In this document: in pieces, positions 57,806 to 64,000 of the stretch
Layout: each line of letters begins with the position of its first letter
Position numbering within the stretch: position 1 is the stretch's first letter
Source of the DNA: an uncultured Bacillota bacterium
Lineage (GTDB): Bacteria > Bacillota_I > Bacilli_A > RF39 > UBA660
DNA: 64,000 nt
Direction of reading: 5' to 3'
NCBI GenBank assembly: GCA_900317975.1
Contig: ONIZ01000001.1
Location: forward strand, 323,479 to 387,478
Made by a program: the position numbers and the translations under genes
The notes under the pieces: model-generated
Database searches by the model: none
What the model was told of the DNA's origin: nothing
The model's input: the letters and a program-made list of their open reading frames with translations, nothing else

Positions 57806-58465
57806 ATGCAAAAAGAATTAATTAACAAACGAATTGATCTTCTATTATCTATAACCGAAAGAGCCGGAAAATATAGAAACAATAGACCATATAAAGCATG
57901 GCTTCCAGAAAATGTAACAGATGCAACTGCTTCTCAAAATGATTATGTAAAATATCTCTGTAAAGGAACTCCAAAGACTATTTATGATGGAAGATTTGTT
58001 GCAGTATCAGGATTCATTTTTGCAGTTGTAGATGGTAAATATTCTATCTTAGCTAATCTTCGTGGTCAAGGTACTCCAGACTATCAAGGCTATTGGAATG
58101 CCCCTTGTGGTTATCTTGAACGATTTGAAAATTCTAAACAAGGTATTCAACGAGAGATCTTTGAGGAATGTGGCTTTATTATTGATACAAAAGACCTGAA
58201 GATCAAACATGTAGAGACAGAACCTGAGGAATGCAATAATGGAAATGTAACAATCAGACATACCGCATTCCTTGGAAAGATCAAACCAGAATATGTCAAT
58301 AAGACAGGTGGAGAAGAAAATGAAGTTGATTCTGTAAAATGGATTCCTATTGATGAATTAGACAATTATAAATGGGCATTCAACCATCGTAAGACAATTG
58401 AGAAATATGCTCCTAAAAAATGGAAACGTAAGTTGGTTGAATTCTATTATGCATCATTATTTTAA
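57806..58465 (+). CDS. Nudix hydrolase
   Basis: 219 residues. The Nudix box is complete at about 102-124: G, five residues, E, seven residues (NSKQGIQ), then REIFEECGF. The flanks fit the fold: GFIFAVVDGKYSILANLRGQ before, and NVTIRHTAFLGKIKPE and VDSVKWIPIDELD after. Nudix enzymes cleave nucleoside diphosphates linked to another group, such as ADP-ribose, NADH, Ap4A, dNTPs or RNA caps. The specific substrate cannot be read from the sequence. With NAD salvage in the same genome, ADP-ribose or NAD(H) are candidates. T4 has a Nudix enzyme of similar role (NudE.1). Confidence 0.92.
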   Translation: MQKELINKRIDLLLSITERAGKYRNNRPYKAWLPENVTDATASQNDYVKYLCKGTPKTIYDGRFVAVSGFIFAVVDGKYSILANLRGQGTPDYQGYWNAPCGYLERFENSKQGIQREIFEECGFIIDTKDLKIKHVETEPEECNNGNVTIRHTAFLGKIKPEYVNKTGGEENEVDSVKWIPIDELDNYKWAFNHRKTIEKYAPKKWKRKLVEFYYASLF

Positions 58466-58479
58466 TATATATAATAACT

Positions 58480-58647
58480 ATGAAGCCAACATATATGACC
58501 GCTGAAAAAATCATATCAAGAATCAGAGAAGAGATTGATAAGATCTATGAGAAATATGAAGGTCACCCATTAATTGAAGAAGATGATCTATTAGAAGGTT
58601 TTGAAGATATTATTAATGATTATTATGAAGATATAAGTCCAATGTAA
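58480..58647 (+). CDS. hypothetical acidic small protein
   Basis: 55 residues, helical and acidic (MKPTYMTAEKIISRIREEID...). It lies between the Nudix gene and a terminator-promoter. Function unknown. Confidence 0.65.
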   Translation: MKPTYMTAEKIISRIREEIDKIYEKYEGHPLIEEDDLLEGFEDIINDYYEDISPM

Positions 58648-58657
58648 TAAAAATAAT

Positions 58658-58684
58658 TTGAAAATTGAATTTTCAAGATTTTTT
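58658..58684 (+). terminator. weak terminator with TTGAA loop
   Basis: Stem TTGAAAA / TTTTCAA around TTGAA, then GA and six T. AT-only pairs except one make it weaker than the CCAGAAA copies. Confidence 0.55.
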
Positions 58685-58692
58685 ACTATATT
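58665..58692 (+). promoter_or_regulatory. phage promoter embedded in a hairpin
   Basis: TTGAAT, 16 nt, TATATT, with an ATATATGTAATAATTA tail. Confidence 0.75.
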
Positions 58693-58722
58693 ATATATGT
58701 AATAATTATAATAATTAGAAAT

Positions 58723-59133
58723 ATGAAAAAGATTTTGAAGAATTGGATTAAGAAGTATTTGAAAAAGCATCTGAACGTTCATCCGAAGAACTATTATTTT
58801 TTGCGTTGGCTAGCAGATATAGGGAAGAATGAGAAACAGATGGATGATGTTTGTGCTGGTGTGGCTCGATGGATGTATGACACAGATGAGACTAATTTAT
58901 TGGGTCATTTGAATGATTTGTTTGTGGTTGATAATAATATCTACATTGTAACATTCCGTCCTGGTCTTTGGATTGGTAAAGGTGGCCAGACAGTTGAAAG
59001 TCTTAAGCATTCACTGAACTACAATATTGATGGTGAGAAGATAAATGATTATGACATACGATTTATTGAGGTACATAAGCAACCATATTCAGAAGTTTTG
59101 TCCTATGCTTATATGTATGCTAACAATTGGTAA
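58723..59133 (+). CDS. KH-like RNA-binding protein
   Basis: 136 residues. NIYIVTFRPGLWIGKGGQTV followed by ESLKHSLN is very like the type II KH segment of ribosomal protein S3 and relatives (R-P-x-x-I-G-K-x-G-x-x-I), with GKGG as the GxxG RNA-binding loop (about residues 87-90). The N-terminal 30 residues are strongly basic (KKILKNWIKKYLKKHLNVHP). RNA or ssDNA binding is likely. A role in mRNA or ribosome control is inference. Confidence 0.75.
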   Translation: MKKILKNWIKKYLKKHLNVHPKNYYFLRWLADIGKNEKQMDDVCAGVARWMYDTDETNLLGHLNDLFVVDNNIYIVTFRPGLWIGKGGQTVESLKHSLNYNIDGEKINDYDIRFIEVHKQPYSEVLSYAYMYANNW

Positions 59134-59160
59134 ATATCATTTAGAAATTAATATATAAAT

Positions 59161-59424
59161 ATGAAAAAGATTTTATTTTGTTTATTTGCAGTATTTTGTT
59201 TAGCTTCATGTGAGCAGTATGTCAGTCGCGTAGCTGGTGGAAATGTAACTATTAAGCTACAGCCTGGCGAAAAACTTGTAGAAGCTACATGGAAAGATGA
59301 TGCTAACTTATGGTATCTTGTTGAACCTATGGATTCTGATTATGTTCCTAAGACAAAGAAATTCAAAGAAAGCTCTTTGTTCGGTGTAATGCAAGGATCT
59401 GTAACATTTGTTGAGTCTAAGTAA
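59161..59424 (+). CDS. small lipoprotein
   Basis: 87 residues. The signal peptide ends in LASC (Cys17). The mature part, VTIKLQPGEKLVEATWKDDA ... LWYLVEPM, is a small beta domain frequent in Bacteroidota phage genomes. It is probably anchored on the periplasmic or outer membrane side. Function unknown; superinfection exclusion is a possibility for phage lipoproteins. Confidence 0.8.
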   Translation: MKKILFCLFAVFCLASCEQYVSRVAGGNVTIKLQPGEKLVEATWKDDANLWYLVEPMDSDYVPKTKKFKESSLFGVMQGSVTFVESK

Positions 59425-59445
59425 TCAAATAATAATTAATGCAAT

Positions 59446-59829
59446 ATGAAATTCTTTAAGTATTTTTCTTATTCTGAATTGAAGCTTATTTGCAAGTTGC
59501 TTGATAAAGAGAGTTGTTATTTTCGTAATACTCAGAAGCATTTTATTAAGTGCTTAGGTGAGACAATTGTCAATCTTCTACTATGGGGAGGATGTCTTAA
59601 AGAAAGTCCATCTACTGGAATGCCTTGGGATTATAAAGAAGATTGTTATGAATTTACAAAGAAATTCCGTAGAGTTTTTAATTTTATGACTTGCCCATTT
59701 TGGCTATGGGTTAAAATCTATGTATTGAATTTCTATTGGTTCAAACATCAATGGGAAAAACTGAGAATTGCATGTGGTCATCATTATGATTGGCAAGATT
59801 ATCTGGGATATGATATTGAAACAGATTAA
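59446..59829 (+). CDS. hypothetical protein
   Basis: 127 residues, rich in Trp, Phe, Tyr and Cys (FNFMTCPFWLWVKIYVLNFYW). The hydrophobic middle could be membrane-associated but is interrupted by charges. No family is recognised. Confidence 0.75.
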   Translation: MKFFKYFSYSELKLICKLLDKESCYFRNTQKHFIKCLGETIVNLLLWGGCLKESPSTGMPWDYKEDCYEFTKKFRRVFNFMTCPFWLWVKIYVLNFYWFKHQWEKLRIACGHHYDWQDYLGYDIETD

Positions 59830-59847
59830 AATAAAAAATAGAAAATT

Positions 59848-60372
59848 ATGGACACATATGAAAATAAATATAAAGAAGCTCTTGAAATAGCAATGGTTGC
59901 TTATAAAGATGAAGACCGACATCTTAAAGCAACATTGGAAAGAATCTTCCCTGAACTCACAGAATCTGAGGATGAGAAGATAAGGAAAAAAATAATAGAT
60001 TACTTTAGAGGTAGTGTTGGATTAGGAGTTGCAATTGGCGGAGTTTCAGTAAAAGATATGGTATCTTGGCTTGAAAAACAAGGTGAGAAGAAAGCCAAAT
60101 GGACTGATAATGATAGAACAATGGCTTTTACTTTAATGCGGGATGTAGACCAAATGTCTTATATTAGTAAAGAAGGAAAGGATGAACGAATTGGGTGGCT
60201 TAATTCTCTTGATGAAAAGTTTACTTCAACAGAACCTGCTTGGAGTGAAGAGGATTCATTCAGAACGAAAACTTTAATATCGGTAATCAAGTCAGGTGGT
60301 AATATAAGATCCGAATTGAGAAATGAATTTGTAAATTGGCTCAAATCCATTAAAGAAAGAATCATAAAATAA
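59848..60372 (+). CDS. WLEKQ/AGYEWD-family protein, short copy 4
   Basis: 174 residues. LERIFPELTESEDEKIRKKI, then VSWLEKQGEKKAKW and an ending WLKSIKERIIK. It keeps the N- and C-terminal modules of the family but has lost the internal SH3-like barrels. Function unknown. Confidence 0.85.
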   Translation: MDTYENKYKEALEIAMVAYKDEDRHLKATLERIFPELTESEDEKIRKKIIDYFRGSVGLGVAIGGVSVKDMVSWLEKQGEKKAKWTDNDRTMAFTLMRDVDQMSYISKEGKDERIGWLNSLDEKFTSTEPAWSEEDSFRTKTLISVIKSGGNIRSELRNEFVNWLKSIKERIIK

Positions 60373-60385
60373 ATTATATATAAAT

Positions 60386-60571
60386 ATGAGTAAAAAATTA
60401 ACATTAGGAGATGACAAGGTATTTGGCGGAGTATGTTCTGGGCTTGCAGAATACTTCAATATGGATATCGTATTAGTCAGGATTATATATCTAGTTTTGA
60501 CTTGTGCAACAACATTTCCTGGGCTATTGGTTTATTTGATAATGTGGATATGTATGCCACATAAATATTGA
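60386..60571 (+). CDS. PspC-domain protein
   Basis: 61 residues, a free-standing PspC domain: DDKVFGGVCSGLAEYFNMDI, VRIIYLVLTCATTFPGLLVY, LIMWICMPHK. PspC senses membrane stress and regulates the phage-shock response in bacteria. A phage copy could buffer or suppress that response during infection or lysis timing. That role is inference. It lies 13 nt after the short modular gene. Confidence 0.88.
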   Translation: MSKKLTLGDDKVFGGVCSGLAEYFNMDIVLVRIIYLVLTCATTFPGLLVYLIMWICMPHKY

Positions 60572-60575
60572 TTTT

Positions 60576-61067
60576 ATGAAGACTATAAAAGTATTATCTC
60601 AGAAGCTATTTGATATTTATTGTGCATATATTGGTCTTAATGATTCAAATATTGAAGACAACAAAGACTATGCATATATATCAATTATAGGTACTTCTGA
60701 GTGTCTTAACTACTATCTTGATGAAGGTGATACTTGTCATTATTTCTCAAGTGACCATGAAAATGTAATCAATCTTGAGTTTGATGATATATCCACAGAT
60801 GAGATGGAGTATAATGGACATATTTTTACAGGATTGACAATGAATCAGGCTGAGAAGCTTTTCAAGTTCATTGAGAAAAACATTGACAAAAACTTCATCA
60901 TTCATTGTAGAGCAGGTAAGAGCAGAAGTCAAGCTGTAGGATCATTTATTATGAATTTCTATCCTGACTTTACTTCAGATACAATACTTCCTTATTGTAA
61001 TAAAGATGTCTATCGGAAACTAAGTAGATGCTATTATAAGAAATATAACCCAGAATATGAAACATAA
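60576..61067 (+). CDS. Cys-dependent (dual-specificity-like) phosphatase
   Basis: 163 residues. The catalytic loop HCRAGKSRS (Cys111 to Arg117) is the C-x5-R signature of protein-tyrosine and dual-specificity phosphatases. NFIIHCRAGKSRSQAVGSFI is in the expected strand-loop-helix context. The general acid is probably an Asp in the upstream INLEFDDISTDE stretch. It could remove phosphate from host proteins, nucleotides or RNA ends. It follows the PspC gene by 4 nt. Confidence 0.88.
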   Translation: MKTIKVLSQKLFDIYCAYIGLNDSNIEDNKDYAYISIIGTSECLNYYLDEGDTCHYFSSDHENVINLEFDDISTDEMEYNGHIFTGLTMNQAEKLFKFIEKNIDKNFIIHCRAGKSRSQAVGSFIMNFYPDFTSDTILPYCNKDVYRKLSRCYYKKYNPEYET

Positions 61068-61072
61068 AAAGT

Positions 61073-61258
61073 ATGAAATACATTGAGAAATATTTAGAGG
61101 AGGTTGTAAAAGTCAAGCCTCTTGGTAAAGTCACTGTTAAAGATGAATATTTTGGAGATTTGTCTGGAAATATGGTTTATATTGATGATCATTGTTCAGA
61201 TATTTTTGTCTCACATGCGGATTATGCAAATTGGTTGGAAAATAAAATAAAATTATGA
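61073..61258 (+). CDS. hypothetical small protein
   Basis: 61 residues (MKYIEKYLEEVVKVKPLGKV...), a mixed small fold. It lies between the phosphatase and a membrane gene. Function unknown. Confidence 0.65.
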   Translation: MKYIEKYLEEVVKVKPLGKVTVKDEYFGDLSGNMVYIDDHCSDIFVSHADYANWLENKIKL

Positions 61259-61261
61259 AAT

Positions 61262-61522
61262 ATGAATAATCTAACATCTTTATTGAATATACTTGCTGTT
61301 ATATTGGTATGTTTATTTAGCTATTTAGTCATAGGATATTATATATTTATAATATTTAATGGAGAATTTGAAAATTTTCGTAAACGTCTAAGTAAACGTC
61401 AAAGAGTGACAATAAATACTTTAGCATGTATATTATGGCCAATAGCTTTAGTAATATTACTATTTAAAACTATTGTGGAAATAATGATATACTTATATAA
61501 AGACATAAAGGAATTATCATAA
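61262..61522 (+). CDS. small membrane protein
   Basis: 86 residues with two transmembrane helices (about 8-30, 48-75) separated by a basic loop (NFRKRLSKRQRVT). The loop is probably cytoplasmic. Function unknown. Confidence 0.75.
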   Translation: MNNLTSLLNILAVILVCLFSYLVIGYYIFIIFNGEFENFRKRLSKRQRVTINTLACILWPIALVILLFKTIVEIMIYLYKDIKELS

Positions 61523-61562
61523 AAGAATTATAATAAAGTTTAATCTAAAAAAATATTAAGTT

Positions 61563-62384
61563 ATGAAGAAGATTTTTAGTTTTTTGATTTTGTGTATGTT
61601 TGTTATGAGTATGACTTCTTGTAGGAAGGTTGCTCCCAATGTTGGTGAGGAATGCGTATTAACGTATAAGCCATGGTTCTTTGGGCATGGTGGTATTGAT
61701 ATGACTCCTGTAGAATCTGGTCTTACTTGGTGTGCAATCACAACTTATGCCGATACCTTTAAGATCATCCCAGTAAAATGGCAAGTGAATATGGAGGATC
61801 TTGTTAGTGATGATAATACTCCTTTGGATTTTCATACTGTTATTATCACTCAGATTGAAGCAGGAAAGTCACCTGTTCTTTTGAAAAACTATGGTAAGCA
61901 ATGGTTTATGACAAACTTGTATAATTATTACTGTAATATTGTGCGAGATCATATTTCACAACATAGCCCATTTGATTTGATGAGCAATAGACAGATCTTG
62001 AATGATATTGATGCAAAGGTATTGAAACAGATGCAGGATTTTGTTGCTGAGTTGTCAAAGAATAAAAAATTCCCTGTAGTGATCAAACAGGTAACAATTG
62101 GTAAAGCTTTGCCTAATACGGAACAGTTAGCAGAAATGAACAGAACGGCAAAAGCAGTACAAGCAAAACAAACACAGGAGCGAGAAGCAGAAGTACAGAT
62201 GGCAAGAGAGAAAGCTGAACGTCAGAGAGCAAAAGCAGATAAAGCATATATGCAGGAAATGAATCTTAATCCTCAGGACTTCATTCAACTTAAATGGATT
62301 GAAACAATCAACAACAAGTCTGGAGCTAATATTGATGTCATGGTAGGTTCTCCTTCTACATCAATGTGGAATATTCGAAGATAA
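61563..62384 (+). CDS. SPFH/prohibitin-like lipoprotein
   Basis: 273 residues. The signal peptide ends in MTSC (Cys20), so it is lipid-anchored. Residues about 30-185 resemble an SPFH (Band 7/prohibitin) domain (TTYADTFKIIPVKWQVNMED, HTVIITQIEAGKSPVLLKNY). Residues 190-235 form a long charged coiled coil (EREAEVQMAREKAERQRAKA), as in SPFH proteins, which assemble into membrane-attached rings. Similar lipoproteins occur in other Bacteroidota phages. A membrane-protecting or exclusion role is inference. A strong terminator follows. Confidence 0.82.
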   Translation: MKKIFSFLILCMFVMSMTSCRKVAPNVGEECVLTYKPWFFGHGGIDMTPVESGLTWCAITTYADTFKIIPVKWQVNMEDLVSDDNTPLDFHTVIITQIEAGKSPVLLKNYGKQWFMTNLYNYYCNIVRDHISQHSPFDLMSNRQILNDIDAKVLKQMQDFVAELSKNKKFPVVIKQVTIGKALPNTEQLAEMNRTAKAVQAKQTQEREAEVQMAREKAERQRAKADKAYMQEMNLNPQDFIQLKWIETINNKSGANIDVMVGSPSTSMWNIRR

Positions 62385-62400
62385 ATGATATAACAAATAA

Positions 62401-62430
62401 AAGGAAGAACTTAAGTTCTTCCTTTTTTGA
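62401..62430. terminator. bidirectional terminator
   Basis: A perfect 24-nt palindrome (AAGGAAGAACTT / AAGTTCTTCCTT) with a T-run on one side and A-rich sequence on the other, between convergent genes. Confidence 0.92.
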
Positions 62431-64000
62431 TTATATGATTTTCTTGAATGTGAATGTACATGATGTATTTGATATACTATTAGTTTCACATGCAATTTGT
62501 AATTTATTTCCGATTGTTCTTAAATATAATCTATTTGTACCATTACCACCATGCAACATTATTTCATCTGTATAATTACCAGATAGATTTGGATTTATTG
62601 TCATTGTTCCAGAATAATAACCACAAGTTGTAGAATATAATAGAGCAGAATATAATCCTGTTGTAAATGTATTATTAAATGTGTATGCATCTTTCCAATT
62701 AGTTTCTATTGTTAATGTTGTAGTAACAGTAATTTTTTCATAGTTTTCATCTGTAGAAATTTCAATATTGTTATTTGATTTTGATATAGAAATACCATTA
62801 CCTGATTTTATATAAGCATATGTGCCATCCGTTGTTAATAAATAACTTGAATTGTTAGCAGATAGAATTCTTACACCATCTTGGACTTCCAAAATACCTG
62901 ATACTGTATCATATTGTAATTTATTTTGAAGGATATAACCATAAGATAGATCATTTGGATTAGAACCTGTAAGCATTAAATATGCTGTAGCATTAGATCC
63001 ACCATTGAATGATTTGATTTCAACCTTATGATCACCATTAAATGTATCTATAGCTTTTGTAGTTCCATTATCAAGAAGAACATTATTTCCAGTTCCTCCT
63101 TTCTTTATAAATGAATTAGCATATGCATATCCAGTAGCTACAATATTTTCACTAACATAACTTGATCCTTCAACATATGATTTTCCTGTTACCTTTAATC
63201 TATAATTTGTTTGATTATTACCATTTATTGTAAGATAATTAATATTAGCAAGATAATTACCATCAGTTGAAATTGATGTATTTGTAATTGTATCTTTAGA
63301 TGTATAAAATGATAATCGGCTAGCTTGTCCTGTATTAACATTAGATTTAAGTTCATATGTCATTATAGTTGGAACACCATTATTAAAATATATACCTTTA
63401 GTAGCAGATCCAGCTGAACCAGTATATGTACCTATAATATTATCATTTGTATAGAAAGCAAAATGATCAGTTTGTCCTGTATTAACATGAGATTTAAGTT
63501 CATATGTCATTACAGTTGGAACACCGGCATTAAGATACATTCCCTTTGTTGTTGATCCAATTGTTGTTTCATATGCTGCTATAGTATTGTTTTCTTTATA
63601 GTAAGTTAAATGATATTTAGTACCAGCATAAGTATAAGCATATGTAGCATATTGACATGCAGCAAATGATGACCCATTCCAATAAGCACCTTGATATTTA
63701 GATCCAATAGCAGTAGATGGTGTATGTAGGAAATCATTAAATGTGATACCACCATCAGCATTCAATAAATAAGTAGATCTATTATTATCTATAGATAGAA
63801 TTCTTACACCATCTTGGACTTCTAAAATACCTGCTTGTGTATCATATTGTAATTTATTTTGAAGGATATAACCATAAGATAGATCATTTGGATTAGAGCC
63901 CGTAAGCATTAAATATGCTGTAGCATTAGATCCACTATTGAATGATTTGATTTCAACCTTATGATCATCATTATTTATAGAAGAAAGTAATACATATGTT
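62431..64000 (-). CDS. tail-fibre-like protein (5' end outside window)
   Basis: The frame is open from the right edge to a TAA at 62433-62431, giving about 520 visible residues. It is Gly/Asn/Ser/Thr/Tyr-rich and made of repeats: one unit (KVEIKSFN, then SNATAYLMLTGSNPNDLSYG, then GILEVQDGVRILS) occurs twice, and another (TYELKSHVNTGQ / TYELKSNVNTGQ with KGMYLN / KGIYFN) also twice. SFIKKGGTGNNVLLDNGT is a motif common in phage fibres. The C-terminus (NRLYLRTIGNKLQIACETNS) looks like a beta-rich tip. It probably binds the host surface. The first in-frame ATG in view (63909) lies inside a repeat and is not the true start. Confidence 0.85.
   Translation of the reverse strand, partial: TYVLLSSINNDDHKVEIKSFNSGSNATAYLMLTGSNPNDLSYGYILQNKLQYDTQAGILEVQDGVRILSIDNNRSTYLLNADGGITFNDFLHTPSTAIGSKYQGAYWNGSSFAACQYATYAYTYAGTKYHLTYYKENNTIAAYETTIGSTTKGMYLNAGVPTVMTYELKSHVNTGQTDHFAFYTNDNIIGTYTGSAGSATKGIYFNNGVPTIMTYELKSNVNTGQASRLSFYTSKDTITNTSISTDGNYLANINYLTINGNNQTNYRLKVTGKSYVEGSSYVSENIVATGYAYANSFIKKGGTGNNVLLDNGTTKAIDTFNGDHKVEIKSFNGGSNATAYLMLTGSNPNDLSYGYILQNKLQYDTVSGILEVQDGVRILSANNSSYLLTTDGTYAYIKSGNGISISKSNNNIEISTDENYEKITVTTTLTIETNWKDAYTFNNTFTTGLYSALLYSTTCGYYSGTMTINPNLSGNYTDEIMLHGGNGTNRLYLRTIGNKLQIACETNSISNTSCTFTFKKII
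62860..63040 (-). repeat. fibre-gene repeat unit, copy 1
   Basis: About 180 bp nearly identical to 63793-63973, encoding the repeated fibre module. Confidence 0.8.
63793..63973 (-). repeat. fibre-gene repeat unit, copy 2
   Basis: The second copy of the module, 0.93 kb upstream in the gene. High DNA identity would allow recombination that deletes or duplicates the segment between. Confidence 0.8.

Noticed and set aside
22499-58692. Bacteroidota-type promoter reading (TTTG and TAnnTTTG)
   Set aside because: TATAATTG-like octamers occur, but the distance to the upstream TTG is about 24 nt, longer than the 19-21 nt of host promoters, and not all copies have the octamer.
1-64000. Recoded stop codons (TAG or TGA), as in some gut phages
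   Set aside because: TAA, TAG and TGA all end genes at expected places with the next gene starting directly after.
1-64000. tRNA genes, CRISPR arrays, insertion sequences
   Set aside because: Reading by eye I saw no cloverleaf with a TTCGA loop, no regularly spaced repeats and no transposase or terminal inverted repeats. A tRNA search program would be decisive.
62431-64000. Diversity-generating retroelement target
   Set aside because: The fibre has repeats but no reverse transcriptase, template repeat or adenine-biased variation is visible.

Overview
The window looks like part of a large, strongly AT-rich genome of a tailed, T4-type (myovirus-like) bacteriophage that infects a Bacteroidota (gut Bacteroides/Prevotella type) host. 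Reasons seen in the sequence: more than 100 tightly packed short genes with 1-20 nt overlaps or gaps; a T4-style family B DNA polymerase, an NAD-dependent DNA ligase, a DnaQ/ExoX-like exonuclease and a phage-type sigma factor; structural genes at both ends; almost no Shine-Dalgarno sequences, as is usual in Bacteroidota; signal peptides ending in Asn-Ala-Gln; and several small-protein families that are common in gut Bacteroidales phages. TAA, TAG and TGA all end genes, so the code is standard. I see no tRNA, rRNA, CRISPR array or insertion sequence.

Layout. 0-4.4 kb (minus): two large virion proteins, the first running off the left edge. 4.6-13.9 kb (plus): DnaQ/ExoX exonuclease, small secreted and membrane proteins, a YqeY-like protein, an S1-domain protein and zinc-ribbon miniproteins. 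14-16.1 kb (minus): a SLOG-fold protein, a membrane protein and unknowns, two of them preceded by T4-late-like TATAAATA boxes. 16.3-22.5 kb (plus): sigma factor, four-helix membrane protein, family B DNA polymerase. 22.5-31.2 kb: nicotinamidase (PncA), nicotinate phosphoribosyltransferase (PncB) and, 6 kb later, NAD synthetase (NadE), with small genes between. 33-37 kb: holin-like gene (minus), RNase H-like DUF458 protein, then a radical-SAM / Fe-S flavoprotein / radical-SAM cassette. 37.5-39.4 kb: NAD-dependent ligase. 40-61 kb: accessory region dominated by four expanded small-protein families plus a metallophosphatase, a Nudix hydrolase, a KH-like protein, PspC, a Cys-phosphatase and an SPFH-like lipoprotein. 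62.4-64 kb (minus): tail-fibre gene with internal repeats, running off the right edge.

How it works together. PncA, PncB and NadE make up three of the four steps of the deamidated (Preiss-Handler) route from nicotinamide to NAD. Only the NaMN adenylyltransferase (NadD) step is not seen. The phage ligase consumes NAD and a Nudix enzyme is also present. This suggests the phage maintains or rebuilds NAD during infection, by a route different from the described phage NARP1/NARP2 pathways. Transcription appears to use a repeated promoter (TTGAAT, 16 nt, TATATT) with at least 15 good copies. In four of them the -35 element is the loop of a terminator-like hairpin, so terminator and promoter are the same stretch of DNA. 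These promoters resemble classic sigma-70 sites more than Bacteroidota ones, which makes the phage sigma factor a candidate reader. The sigma factor and three other proteins begin with a short peptide like the T4 capsid-targeting sequence.
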